This document shows, in pieces, positions 1 to 9,020 of a stretch of DNA of 64,000 nucleotides. Made by a program: the position numbers and the translations under genes. A model generated the notes under the pieces. That model searched no databases, had not been told where the DNA came from, and was given only the letters and a program-made list of their open reading frames with translations. The stretch's first letter is position 1. The number at the start of each line of letters is the position of its first letter. Source of the DNA: Echinicola pacifica DSM 19836 (lineage in GTDB: Bacteria > Bacteroidota > Bacteroidia > Cytophagales > Cyclobacteriaceae); the NCBI RefSeq assembly GCF_000373245.1, contig NZ_KB890739.1:472441-536440 (forward strand). The letters run 5' to 3'.

Positions 1-505
1 CCCCTTTAGGCTCTCCAGTACTTCCGGAGGTGAATAAGACATACGCAGGATGCTCAGGAAGGATTTTTACCTGCGGAGCTAGGATGCTATTCCCTTCTTT
101 TAGCTGATCCTGAATGATAAATGCGCTCGCTAAAGTAGAGGCTTCGGAGGAGGTGGCTAAGGTGTAAAGTGCCAACTTGCTTTGGCAAGCGGCAATAATA
201 TGATTCTTCCGCTCCTCCGGGAATTCTGGAGCCACAGGTACATAGCCCGCACCGCATTTCAGAATAGCAAGGATACCAATAATCATTTCTATGGAGCGCT
301 CTGCACAGATGGGCACCGTATCCCCTGGCTTGATTCCTTGAAGGACCAGCTGGTTTGCCAGGAGATTACTCCGGTCTGCTAGTTGCTGGTAAGTCAAAAA
401 AGTCTGGTCATGCTGTAAAGCGACCTCTTGGGCATGAAAGCTTAAACTTTCATTGACCAAATCTATAATGGTTCTTTTATTTCGTTGCTCTGTTGTAGTA
501 ATCAT
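1..505 (-). CDS. NRPS-type adenylation (AMP-binding) enzyme, N-terminal part only
   Basis: The reading frame opens with ATG at 505 and runs off the left edge after 168 residues, so the active-site C-terminal half is missing. Two adenylation core motifs are visible: an A2-like stretch (KCGAGYVPVAP, about residues 83-93) and the A3 phosphate-binding loop (LFTSGSTGEPKG, 157-168). The family activates an amino or carboxylic acid as an acyl-adenylate. The spacing and the A2 wording look more like nonribosomal peptide synthetase adenylation domains than acyl-CoA ligases. No condensation domain precedes it, so the protein begins directly with adenylation (a loading module or stand-alone enzyme). Upstream lies about 250 bp of AT-rich non-coding DNA shared with the 3' end of oligopeptidase B. 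The domain class is secure; substrate and product cannot be read from this fragment. Confidence 0.85.
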   Translation of the reverse strand, partial: MITTTEQRNKRTIIDLVNESLSFHAQEVALQHDQTFLTYQQLADRSNLLANQLVLQGIKPGDTVPICAERSIEMIIGILAILKCGAGYVPVAPEFPEERKNHIIAACQSKLALYTLATSSEASTLASAFIIQDQLKEGNSILAPQVKILPEHPAYVLFTSGSTGEPKG

Positions 506-756
506 AACTACGATAATTTATGTGGCCCACCTAAAATTCTACTAGTGGAAAGTTTGGAGTATAAAATTAAGCATTTTTAAATAAATAAAAATGTATTTCA
601 AATTATAAAAAATGAGATTTATAGCATTTTAAACCCTTACGTCTTATTGGCTTATTGGAGTCGTTGATAGGGTGGAGAATGTATTTGGTACAAAGAGTTT
701 AAAAAATTGTTTTATTTAAAGTTAATTTATTAATAATAGGTAAATAAGTAGAAAAT

Positions 757-780
757 AAAAGCCCCGTAATTGGGGCTTTT
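757..780 (-). terminator. Rho-independent terminator of ptrB
   Basis: A perfect 9-bp stem (757-765 with 772-780, GGGGC core) encloses a 6-nt loop and carries A/T tracts on both sides. It sits immediately after the oligopeptidase B stop codon on the minus strand. Confidence 0.85.
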
Positions 781-781
781 A

Positions 782-2827
782 TTAGTTCGAAAATTTTAAA
801 AGAAATGCATATTCCAAGGCTGTTTCTTTCAGGGATTGGAATCTTCCCGAGGCTCCACCATGTCCTGCATCCATATTGGTATAAAGTAGGACCTGGTTTT
901 GATCGGTCTTAAGCTTCCTCAATTTGGCGACCCATTTGGTAGGTTCCCAATATTGCACTTGGCTATCATGAAGCCCGGAAGTGACCAGAATATTTGGATA
1001 GTCTTGTGCCTTTACATTATCATAAGGGCTATAGCTGAGCATATAGTCATAATATTCCTTGTTTTTTGGGTTTCCCCATTCATCAAATTCCCCAGTGGTC
1101 AGAGGGATGCTTTCGTCAAGCATCGTGGTGACCACATCCACAAATGGAACCGCTGCAATCACTGCTTTGTAGAGCTCGGGCTTGATATTGATGATGGCGC
1201 CCATCAGCAAGCCACCGGCGCTTCCACCCATGGCGAAGAGCTGCTCAGAGGATGAGTAATTATGTTTGATCAAAAACTCAGTACACGCTATGAAATCAGT
1301 GAAGGTGTTTTTCTTTTGAAGCATTTTACCCTCATCGTACCACTTTCGGCCCATTTCCTGCCCACCACGGATATGGGCAATGGCAAAGACAAATCCTCTA
1401 TCGAGAAGACTGAGCCTGTTAGAGCTGAATACGGCATCAGTGCTATATCCATAAGATCCGTAAGCATATTGCAAGAGCGGATTGGTGCCGTCTTTTTTGA
1501 ATAAGGATTTCTTATACACCAGGGAAATGGGCACCTGTGTCCCGTCCTCGGCGGTGGCCCAAAGTCGCTCGGCTTCGTAATCGGAAATGGAATATCCTCC
1601 GACCACTTCTTGCTGCTTTAGCAGCACCTGACTGCGGTCTTCCATATTATAGTCATAAGTGGAGGATGGCGTCGTCAGCGAATTGTACCCGAAACGAAGC
1701 AGGTGAGTGTCGAATTGTGGGTTATAACTAATCCATGCAGAATAAGTCGGATCCTGAAAGGTGATCTTATGGGCAGGACTTTGGTCCCACGGATGAATCA
1801 TGATCTGTGTAAGCCCCAGCTGGCGCTCCTCCAATACAAGGTATTGGCTGAAAATATCAAAACCTTCCACTAGGATATCTTCCCGATGGGAGATGAGGTC
1901 CTTCCAATTGTCTTTCGAAGGCTGTGTAACTGGCGTTTTTACAATTTTATAATTTTTGGCTCCTTCTGCATTGGTCCAGATGATGAAATCTTCCCCAAAG
2001 TGCTCCACGCTATATTCTAAATCCCGAATACGTTCCTGAACTAAAGAAAATGGGGAGTCAGGCTGTGAGGCATTTGTAAATCTGATTTCGGAAGATACGG
2101 TGCTGGAACTCTCGATGAATAAGAATTCCTTGGATTTTGACTTGGACACCTGACAGGTGAAGGTGTCATCTTTTTCCTCAAATATCAATTCGTCATTCTC
2201 CACGGGGCTGCCCAGAATATGCTTGTAAATTCTGTAAGAGCGCAAGGTTTCATTGTCTTGGCGGGCATAGAAAAGGCTTTTGTTATCATTGGCCCAGACC
2301 ATATTGCCGGTGGCTTCAGGGATGAAGTCCTCCAGCAATTCACCCGTTACCAGGTCTTTGAATTTGATGGAATAGATACGGCGACCTATATGATCTTCCG
2401 AATAGGCTAAAAGTTGCTGATTGGTGGCGATTGCCAGTCCATTTACATTAAAATATTCATGGCCTTCGGCAATATTATTTACATCCAAAATAACCTGTTC
2501 CTCCGTTTCACCCTCTTTCTTTCGGCAATAAATAGGGTATTCGCCTCCTTTTTGGTAGCGGGAATAATACCAAAAACCATCCCGCAGATAGGGGACACTT
2601 TCATCATCCTCCTTTATCCTGGCCTTCATTTCGTCAAATAACTTAGTCTGAAGCGGAAGCGTCGCTTTCATCTGCTCATCCAGATAGTCATTTTCCTTAT
2701 TAAGGTAGTCGATGACCTCCGGATTTTCCCTGTCATTCATCCAATAAAAAAGATCAATGCGAGTATCATCGTGAAAGGTGATTTCATAGGGTTTCTCCAA
2801 AGCTTGTGGAGGGATGGCCGTTTGCAT
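782..2827 (-). CDS. ptrB: Oligopeptidase B (S9A prolyl oligopeptidase family)
   Basis: This 681-residue serine peptidase of the S9A family cleaves short peptides, typically after basic residues. The N-terminal two thirds form the beta-propeller that restricts access to small substrates. The C-terminal alpha/beta-hydrolase domain shows the full catalytic triad: Ser536 in GGSAGG, Asp621 in DSQVQYW and His656 in DAGHGG. The early motif RIDLFYWMNDREN near residues 23-35 is the usual oligopeptidase B start region. Length matches the family (about 680-700). No signal peptide is seen, so it is probably cytoplasmic. The gene is monocistronic, with a strong terminator directly behind it. Prolyl endopeptidase is the alternative name within the same family; the YWMNDRE region and the length favour oligopeptidase B. 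Confidence 0.9.
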   Translation of the reverse strand: MQTAIPPQALEKPYEITFHDDTRIDLFYWMNDRENPEVIDYLNKENDYLDEQMKATLPLQTKLFDEMKARIKEDDESVPYLRDGFWYYSRYQKGGEYPIYCRKKEGETEEQVILDVNNIAEGHEYFNVNGLAIATNQQLLAYSEDHIGRRIYSIKFKDLVTGELLEDFIPEATGNMVWANDNKSLFYARQDNETLRSYRIYKHILGSPVENDELIFEEKDDTFTCQVSKSKSKEFLFIESSSTVSSEIRFTNASQPDSPFSLVQERIRDLEYSVEHFGEDFIIWTNAEGAKNYKIVKTPVTQPSKDNWKDLISHREDILVEGFDIFSQYLVLEERQLGLTQIMIHPWDQSPAHKITFQDPTYSAWISYNPQFDTHLLRFGYNSLTTPSSTYDYNMEDRSQVLLKQQEVVGGYSISDYEAERLWATAEDGTQVPISLVYKKSLFKKDGTNPLLQYAYGSYGYSTDAVFSSNRLSLLDRGFVFAIAHIRGGQEMGRKWYDEGKMLQKKNTFTDFIACTEFLIKHNYSSSEQLFAMGGSAGGLLMGAIINIKPELYKAVIAAVPFVDVVTTMLDESIPLTTGEFDEWGNPKNKEYYDYMLSYSPYDNVKAQDYPNILVTSGLHDSQVQYWEPTKWVAKLRKLKTDQNQVLLYTNMDAGHGGASGRFQSLKETALEYAFLLKFSN

Positions 2828-2920
2828 ATAGTCGGAATTTTAGATAGTGTCTTGGAAACAAATTTATAGGGAATAGGCTACCAAACCTATCGATTTATAA
2901 TATGAATGAGTCTTTTTGTG

Positions 2921-2975
2921 CTGGCTAAAGTCCTTTGCCTGTGATATTCTATAGGACTTAGGGCTAAAGTACCCT
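2921..2975. repeat. Short intergenic inverted and direct repeats
   Basis: In the 286-bp gap between ptrB and the HHH-barrel gene, GGCTAAAGT occurs twice (2923-2931 and 2962-2970). AAGTCCT (2928-2934) can pair with AGGACTT (2953-2959), and AGGG (2960-2963) with CCCT (2972-2975). No reading frame of note lies here. It could be a degenerate dispersed repeat or nothing more than a weak hairpin pair. Confidence 0.3.
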
Positions 2976-3113
2976 GCTAAATAAGAATGTTGTAGAAGAG
3001 AATTTTTGTTGATATCATAAAGTGGAGGCTTAGGCTAGTGAGAAATTGATGGGTGAAGTAATGGCGTCCTTCCTTTTTGAAAGGGGAGATGGAATGGGCT
3101 GCTTCATCGTATT

Positions 3114-5195
3114 TTATTTGTTGAACTGGTAGCGAAGTTGCAGGGTCAGTTCGCTAAGGTGGTTGCCCTGGACTTCCTGAAGTCCGCTGCTGATACTTTG
3201 CCGATCGGTATAGCTCGTCCTCGCCCATCGCATCCATGTGGTCAATTTTCTGGAGACCTGATATTGGCCCAAAACATAATACCTTAGCCCCTGTCCATAA
3301 TAGCTGGGAATAGAAAATGCCCATAATACATTCTTTTCATAGACATATTGGCGATTGTCATAATCCTCGGTATCAAATAAGGCTGCTCTAAATCCCCATT
3401 TCCACTTACGATGCTGGATATTTAGGTCTTGTACCAGAGTATATCCACTGGTTTTTTTTCCATCAAAATCGAAGGTGCTGGTCTGCAATCGTGTCCTTAT
3501 CATAATATTTTTGGAAATGGAATAATCCATATTGATCAGGTAATTTCGTTTTATTCCGGTGATTACCTGATAGGTGTTGTCGGCATTGGCATCGCTGGAT
3601 CTATTTCGATCTTTTACTTCCTCTCTCATTTGAGCATATATTTTCAGGGCTTTAAAAGGGCTATAACTGAGTCGATTGAGCCATTCATAGCCTGTGGAGG
3701 GCTGATACAGCCTGTATCTTAGCCAAGGGAATTTAAATTGGTCGATATATCCTGACCATTGAAATTTCCTGCTGGGGTGATAGCTGAGGCCGAGGTAGAG
3801 GCCTGATTCATTGATGGGTCTGGAGCCTTCGGCAAAGGCATTTCCATAAAAGGAATGAAAATCCCTGTCGTATTTGCGCACATGCACCACCATATCAAAA
3901 TCATGACTCAGGCTGCTCATCATTCCCAAAACAGCTGCATTGCCCCGACTTTTAGACTGAGCATATTCGCCAAAGAAAAAATGGTTTTGGTGATTATAAG
4001 AAAAATATAAGCTGTGAAGATAATTGTCCTTTCCCCCAAACTCAAATTGATTATAGGGCTGTGGACTTCTGAAATAGGGTGCCTCATAGCTGCTGAATAA
4101 ACTGTTAATGCCGATCTGTAGTCTTTTATTGTCGGAATTATAATTGGCATTCATGCCTAAGTTTCTTATTTGGCTATTGGATTTTCTACTGATCTCTGTA
4201 AGGGTTCTGTGGTAGCCGCTTTCACTGATGGACTGGATATAGCGCGAGGAATCGGGCAGGTACTCATAAGTGGCATCAATCGGTGTGGAGGAGGCCATGA
4301 GACTTCCCTCGACTCGGCCAAACTGGTAGGTGGCGGCCAAGCCTCTGAAATAGCCTTGCTCGGTAGCCGAGGTGTAGGGTTTGATCCCGGTGGAGCTTCT
4401 CCTAGTGGTGGTGATGGTTTCTGCTCCTTTTCCAATAGAAAAGCCAGCACCATAGACCAGCCCCTGCCCAAACTGGGCCTGATAATCTCCCAGACTAATT
4501 ACTTTCCATTTATTACGATTATAGAGACTGAGATGATAGCTGAGATAATTGTAGCCATATCTTCCTGAGGAAGGCGACCAGGTAAATTTCTCCCCCATGT
4601 CCTGATCCATAGTCAGCCCAATACTGAAATCACCGGTATGCTGGCTTCTGAATCTTAAGTATTGGGCGGAAGGAGCACCAAGATACCGGCTGGTCAGGCT
4701 GCCATTGCTGAGCGTATCGGGAGCAGTGAAGCCCTTTCTTTGTTCTATATTCTGCCGATAGCGGTAGATAAAATAAGCCCCATCTTCAGAAAGTATCCTG
4801 GGAATGAATTTTTTGGCTCGTTTGGTAGCATTGTCATTAAGGTAGATAAATCGCTTTAAGCGCTGCAGCGTGCTCAAGTCCAGACCCGGCACTGCCTGAA
4901 GCTCATAAATGGAAATGAAAGGCCCCAGCTGGTTGCGATAAGTAATGATGGCATTGGCCTGCTCCGGGGAGAGTATATAGGTGGACTGCAGTTCATCGGA
5001 GGTGCAGGCATTGAGGTCCAGGGGATTTAAGAATCGCTGCAAAAGAGATTCATAGACCTGCTCATAATCAATGTCCTCCTCCTGCATGGAGAATAGTTCT
5101 TCCGCGAATCGTTCAAAATCAAACTCATCCTGAGCCATCAAAGGCCTAAGACCAACGCTAAGCAAAAGGGTCAGTATGCTCAGAATGGCCCGCAT
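3114..5195 (-). CDS. Helix-hairpin-helix / outer-membrane barrel fusion protein
   Basis: This 693-residue protein starts with a signal peptide (residues 1-21, ending LMAQ) and a short acidic linker. It is followed by a ComEA-like tandem helix-hairpin-helix region at about 52-118 (LNPLDLNACTSDEL, then YELQAVPGLD, the usual NxxDAxxxEL/xxGI pattern). The remaining 570 residues alternate aromatic and polar residues with many Tyr, Arg and Gly turns and end in F-N-K, the look of a beta-barrel outer-membrane protein. HHH motifs normally bind the DNA backbone without sequence preference. The gene begins 2 nt after the PorV-like gene, so the two are surely co-transcribed. Such proteins occur in Bacteroidota as uncharacterised HHH-domain proteins. 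A DNA-binding outer-membrane pore is my inference; a structural use of HHH unrelated to DNA is equally possible. Confidence 0.75.
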   Translation of the reverse strand: MRAILSILTLLLSVGLRPLMAQDEFDFERFAEELFSMQEEDIDYEQVYESLLQRFLNPLDLNACTSDELQSTYILSPEQANAIITYRNQLGPFISIYELQAVPGLDLSTLQRLKRFIYLNDNATKRAKKFIPRILSEDGAYFIYRYRQNIEQRKGFTAPDTLSNGSLTSRYLGAPSAQYLRFRSQHTGDFSIGLTMDQDMGEKFTWSPSSGRYGYNYLSYHLSLYNRNKWKVISLGDYQAQFGQGLVYGAGFSIGKGAETITTTRRSSTGIKPYTSATEQGYFRGLAATYQFGRVEGSLMASSTPIDATYEYLPDSSRYIQSISESGYHRTLTEISRKSNSQIRNLGMNANYNSDNKRLQIGINSLFSSYEAPYFRSPQPYNQFEFGGKDNYLHSLYFSYNHQNHFFFGEYAQSKSRGNAAVLGMMSSLSHDFDMVVHVRKYDRDFHSFYGNAFAEGSRPINESGLYLGLSYHPSRKFQWSGYIDQFKFPWLRYRLYQPSTGYEWLNRLSYSPFKALKIYAQMREEVKDRNRSSDANADNTYQVITGIKRNYLINMDYSISKNIMIRTRLQTSTFDFDGKKTSGYTLVQDLNIQHRKWKWGFRAALFDTEDYDNRQYVYEKNVLWAFSIPSYYGQGLRYYVLGQYQVSRKLTTWMRWARTSYTDRQSISSGLQEVQGNHLSELTLQLRYQFNK

Positions 5196-5197
5196 GA

Positions 5198-6019
5198 TCA
5201 GTGGATGATATAGGACATGGAGAAGTGATGCGTGCTGCCCAATTTATTGTTTTGCCCTAGGGCATAGTCGATTTTAAATTTCCTGGGGCGGAAGCCTAAT
5301 CCAAAGTGAAAGTTGGAAGGGGCTGTGGAAGCGCCGCACCTGGCCCAGAATTTATGTACCAGATTATATTCCAAACCCATTTTGAAACTTGCTGGCAAAA
5401 GGATGTCTTTTTCTGCCTCCAGGCTAACAGAAAGCTTTGTTTCTGGAAGATAGGCGAGGCCCACTTGCAGGACTGTAGGGTAGTAGTCGTCTGTATCAGG
5501 TCCATATTTGGCCCTTCCGACATTGAATAGATAAGCTCCGAAGTAGAATTCCGGACTCAATGCTGCCCGACCTCCAAATCCAATAAGCGGAACCGCCCTT
5601 TTTCCATAGCCTTCTATATTGGTTTGGAGATAGATGAGCTGTGCGCCAAGGCTGGCGATTCCCATCTGATGACCATAGCCCACGTTAATAAGTTGCTGGT
5701 TAAATACCTCACCACCATAGCGGCTGACGCCCAGACCAAAATTCCCCCAATCACTAGCGATTACTGCACCGGCTCCCAGCGTGGTCAGATCATTGATCCC
5801 CAAGCGCTGATCATAGGAACAGAAGATACTTGACTCTTTCAGATTGCCTATTGCTCCTATATTATTGAATAGACTCCACTCATCGGCGATTGCTACTTGA
5901 GCATGTGCCATAGCCCTGCTCCTGGCTCCCGCAGGAAACACCTCCATTCCACTCTGTGCCCAACTTATCGAGATGCAGAAATGGAAAAAATACATAAAAG
6001 AAGTAAATATAACCTTCAT
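5198..6019 (-). CDS. PorV/PorQ-like outer-membrane barrel protein
   Basis: This 273-residue protein has a signal peptide (1-21, SWAQ). The mature start GMEVFPAGARSRAMAHAQVAIADEWSLFNN is the signature opening of PorV/PorQ and related FadL-like small barrels of Bacteroidota. Repeated Gly-rich beta-strands follow. PorV shuttles T9SS cargo and PorQ is also secretion-linked, but both are usually longer (roughly 330-390 residues), so this is a shorter relative and membership in T9SS is not shown. It lies first in a two-gene operon with the HHH-barrel protein (2-nt gap), suggesting that the two barrels act together. No T9SS gene other than the SprF-like pair at 25 kb is in the window. Confidence 0.7.
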   Translation of the reverse strand: MKVIFTSFMYFFHFCISISWAQSGMEVFPAGARSRAMAHAQVAIADEWSLFNNIGAIGNLKESSIFCSYDQRLGINDLTTLGAGAVIASDWGNFGLGVSRYGGEVFNQQLINVGYGHQMGIASLGAQLIYLQTNIEGYGKRAVPLIGFGGRAALSPEFYFGAYLFNVGRAKYGPDTDDYYPTVLQVGLAYLPETKLSVSLEAEKDILLPASFKMGLEYNLVHKFWARCGASTAPSNFHFGLGFRPRKFKIDYALGQNNKLGSTHHFSMSYIIH

Positions 6020-6116
6020 TAATGTATAAATAAACTGTTTAAAAATGTAGATGAAATAATATAAATAGAAATGAGAATATAAAAAAGCGAAGGGATAAAA
6101 AATTAAGGCTATTGAC

Positions 6117-7610
6117 CTATAATGGTGCTTTCATATTGATAAAGAAGCTTCCTTGATTTTGGCTGTTTATAGAGTATTCAAAGCGGATCACCTGATCATA
6201 AAAAGTGACAAGGTCCAGGCCGAGTCCATATCCATACAGATAGTTATTGGTAAGGGCAGTATTTTCAGGGATGTGATTTCGATCATTGACAAATCCATGA
6301 TCAAAATTGGCACTAATATAAGCGGTAATGGGAAAGGTGCTAAACTCATCAATCGGGATGAGCTTAGATATATCATAAGCCACATCAAAAAGCTGAAAAC
6401 GGAAACTATTTTTGTTAAGGAAGGTCTGCTGTCCTTCTATCACATAGAGCTCGTAACCTCTGATGAAGTCGGGGCTGTAGCCAATCCCTCTGACCAAGGT
6501 ATAAGGCTGAGAGGGGCTGAGGTAAGAGGATAGGGAGATTCCGGTGACATAGTGACTTTTGTCGCTAAATCTAAAATATTTATTGGCGACCAATGAAAGT
6601 TCTGTTTCGTTGACATCATCATTAGTCAGTAAGCCATATCGGGTAAGCCCCGCGGAGATCAGCTCTCCATCAGTGGCATAGGCCACATTATCCCTTCGAT
6701 CGTGTTTGAAATTATAGGCAGCATAAAAGTACTTCTGCCGGGTACCGTCATCAAGAAAATAGTTAGGATTTTGGCTCAATACGTCCTCGTTGATTTTGGT
6801 GTCACTATAGCCGATGGTCAGGTAGTTGAAATTATAATAACTACCTCGGTAAGTGTATTGAAGGCTGGCGGTGAGGTTTTTTCTCAGGATATCCTCATCT
6901 TCATCGGTGTAGAAAACCTGCTTATTATACGCTGATTTCACTGCGATGGTCTTATTAGTATTATAGTTAAAGCGCATGGCGAGGCCATGTTCCTGGTCCT
7001 TGTCGATATAGGGTATGCTATAGACCAGATCAAAGGCCTGGGTAAATCCCAATTGTCCCATGATTCTTAGCTTTTCATTTCGGCCGCCCACATTACTATG
7101 ATATAAGCTCAGGCCGTAGTTTACCCTGGAGAAATCCCTGTTTTGGTTGACCCACCATTCGGAAAAGTTCCTGTCTGCCAGGTCAAATATAATTCCAGGC
7201 AGCACATACCATCGTTCTTTTACGGATACTAAGATTTCCACTTCCTCCCCATCCACAAATAGCGGTGTGATCTCGACGGAGGTGAATAGCTGCAGGTTAT
7301 AGACCCGCTGTTGATCAGATTTCAGTATTCCCAAAAATTCCTCCCAATCGTATTTTATCCCCGGGCGAATGTCAATTTCTCTCAGGATAATATTTTTGCG
7401 TGTCTTTTCATTTCCTACGATATAGACATTATGAACACTTACACTATCAGGAATACCCTTGGGCACGCTGCTAGGCTCGTAGGTGACGGTAGCGGTGGAA
7501 TCTTGAGCGAGTACTGGCAAAGAAAATAAAAACAATATGCAGCCCAATACTCCTAAGCATTTGGTGAATGCTGAGCCTTTGTCTTGTTTTATAGGTCTTT
7601 TTTGTAACAC
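6117..7610 (-). CDS. Single-POTRA Omp85 family outer-membrane protein (BamA/TamA-like)
   Basis: This 497-residue protein has a signal sequence (hydrophobic core about 20-35, ending LAQD). It has one POTRA domain at about 52-128 (HNVYIVGNEKTRKNIILREI, a classic POTRA beta-alpha start) and a 16-strand-type Omp85 barrel. The barrel carries the family lid-loop motif as VRGIGYSPDFIRGYE at about 375-390. BamA itself has five POTRA domains and is about 800 residues, so this is not the essential assembly factor but a short relative of the TamA/patatin-like/FplA kind. Its role may be insertion or lipid transport at the outer membrane. It is transcribed alone, divergently from yidD across only 53 bp. 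Confidence 0.8.
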   Translation of the reverse strand: MLQKRPIKQDKGSAFTKCLGVLGCILFLFSLPVLAQDSTATVTYEPSSVPKGIPDSVSVHNVYIVGNEKTRKNIILREIDIRPGIKYDWEEFLGILKSDQQRVYNLQLFTSVEITPLFVDGEEVEILVSVKERWYVLPGIIFDLADRNFSEWWVNQNRDFSRVNYGLSLYHSNVGGRNEKLRIMGQLGFTQAFDLVYSIPYIDKDQEHGLAMRFNYNTNKTIAVKSAYNKQVFYTDEDEDILRKNLTASLQYTYRGSYYNFNYLTIGYSDTKINEDVLSQNPNYFLDDGTRQKYFYAAYNFKHDRRDNVAYATDGELISAGLTRYGLLTNDDVNETELSLVANKYFRFSDKSHYVTGISLSSYLSPSQPYTLVRGIGYSPDFIRGYELYVIEGQQTFLNKNSFRFQLFDVAYDISKLIPIDEFSTFPITAYISANFDHGFVNDRNHIPENTALTNNYLYGYGLGLDLVTFYDQVIRFEYSINSQNQGSFFINMKAPL

Positions 7611-7663
7611 TTAATGGAACTTTGTATTATTGTGGATGATTCTATTCGCTATTAGCCTCTAAT

Positions 7664-7885
7664 TTGAAGAACATAATCCGAAATATCGCCATACTACCAG
7701 TCTTGTTTTATCAATACTTGATCTCTCCGCTTTTTCCATCTGCCTGTAGGTTTACGCCTACATGCAGCCAATACACCAAAGAGGCCATCCTAAAGCATGG
7801 TCCTTTTAGAGGAGGCTGGTTAGGTATAAAGCGAATTGCCCGCTGCCATCCCTGGGGAGGCCATGGGCATGACCCTGTGCCTTAA
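7664..7885 (+). CDS. yidD: Membrane protein insertion efficiency factor YidD
   Basis: This 73-residue protein of the YidD/UPF0161 family carries the invariant pieces: Y-Q-Y-L-I-S-P near 17-23, [10 protein letters not shown] at 28-37 and G-x-x-K-R-I-x-R-C-H-P-W-x-x-G-G-x-D-P-V at the end. It associates with the inner membrane and helps YidC insert proteins. The start is TTG at 7664: the frame has an upstream TGA at 7637 and no ATG before the conserved part. Unusually, it is not beside yidC or rnpA here. Its TAA stop and that of convergent lgt are the two strands of a single TTAA (7882-7885). Confidence 0.92.
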   Translation: MKNIIRNIAILPVLFYQYLISPLFPSACRFTPTCSQYTKEAILKHGPFRGGWLGIKRIARCHPWGGHGHDPVP

Positions 7886-8982
7886 CTTTTGCTTGGATTA
7901 CCTTTTTTGAGCGCTCTGAAGATGAGGACCACCCCGGCGATTACCAGCGGAATACTCAGCGATTGCCCCATATTCAATGTCAGTTCCTCCTCAAAATCCA
8001 CTTGGTTTTCCTTAAAGAACTCCCAAACAAATCTCATTCCGAATACTGAAACCAAGAATATTCCTAATAATAATCCATCGGGCAGGTTTTCTTTATGTTT
8101 CCTCCATAGTCCAAATAATACCAAAAATATGATGAAATAGGATATTGATTCGTATATCTGCGTAGGATGCTTAGACAGCCCAAAAGTTTTTACGGTTACC
8201 AAATAGTGATCCCCTTCATCGGTGAGGCTGTAATCTAGCGGGCTATCTTGGGACTCTGCCATGTATTTGGTGGAGCTTCTGAATTTGGTCAATACATATT
8301 TGACATCAGCTTCTATGGTCCGACGAAGATCGGCTTCAGAATAGCTGCCTTTGGCAATCTCCAAGTCAAAATTTACTGGGACTCTACCGTCGCCATTGTC
8401 CTCCTGATCGCGATCTGAAGGCTTATAGGCGGATACATCTTCTACAGGAGCATTGAGGGTCATGAGGATTTCCTCGGTATCCCGGGCATAGACGATTCCA
8501 TAGTCAGAGCCGGTCTCTTTGCCTCCGATCTCGGAGTTCATCAGATTCCCCAGACGGATAAGTGCTCCGGTCATGGCCACCACGATCACGATTCGGTCCA
8601 CCACCCAGAGGTATCTTTGGGTGGGAGTATTGCGGACATATAGCCAGAGGGAGAATAAGATGGCGAAGGCGGCACCATGACTGGCCAGTCCACCTTCCCA
8701 CACTTTTAATATTTCTATGGGATTGCTGAGGTATTTTTCGGGCTCGTAGAAAAGTACATGGCCTAATCTGGCGCCGATGATGGTCGCGAGGACCATGTAT
8801 ATGGTGAGCTTATCGACAAGACGCTCATCATGTCCTTCTTTTTTGAAGATATATAAGATGATTTGCTGTGAGAGGATAAATCCCAAAGCAAATAAAAGGC
8901 TGTACCATCGGATCCTCTCTATCGCTGGGAAAACAGCTGGATTTGGGCTCCAAACAATATAATCGATAATCGTATTGATCAT
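7882..8982 (-). CDS. lgt: Prolipoprotein diacylglyceryl transferase
   Basis: Lgt transfers diacylglycerol from phosphatidylglycerol to the lipobox cysteine of prelipoproteins in the inner membrane. Signatures seen: [12 protein letters not shown] (24-35), GGLASHGA (97-104), the Lgt arginine/asparagine signature [10 protein letters not shown] (142-151) and HPTQIYES (272-279). There are about seven hydrophobic segments. At 366 residues it is about 80-90 longer than the E. coli enzyme. The excess is a charged insertion at roughly 171-268, between the signature and the last helices, where the periplasmic arm lies. Lipoproteins it would process are encoded nearby (YceI-like and Wza-like proteins). 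Monocistronic. Confidence 0.93.
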   Translation of the reverse strand: MINTIIDYIVWSPNPAVFPAIERIRWYSLLFALGFILSQQIILYIFKKEGHDERLVDKLTIYMVLATIIGARLGHVLFYEPEKYLSNPIEILKVWEGGLASHGAAFAILFSLWLYVRNTPTQRYLWVVDRIVIVVAMTGALIRLGNLMNSEIGGKETGSDYGIVYARDTEEILMTLNAPVEDVSAYKPSDRDQEDNGDGRVPVNFDLEIAKGSYSEADLRRTIEADVKYVLTKFRSSTKYMAESQDSPLDYSLTDEGDHYLVTVKTFGLSKHPTQIYESISYFIIFLVLFGLWRKHKENLPDGLLLGIFLVSVFGMRFVWEFFKENQVDFEEELTLNMGQSLSIPLVIAGVVLIFRALKKGNPSKS

Positions 8983-9020
8983 TATTGGTCTAGTTCGTTT
9001 GTGCTAAGTTAGTTTTATTC

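Noticed and set aside
182-382. 66-codon plus-strand frame
   Set aside because: It is antisense to the adenylation-domain gene, which has clear A2/A3 motifs; no homology-like features of its own.
4170-4568. 132-codon plus-strand frame inside the HHH-barrel gene
   Set aside because: Antisense shadow of a real outer-membrane protein gene; composition has no plausible domain.
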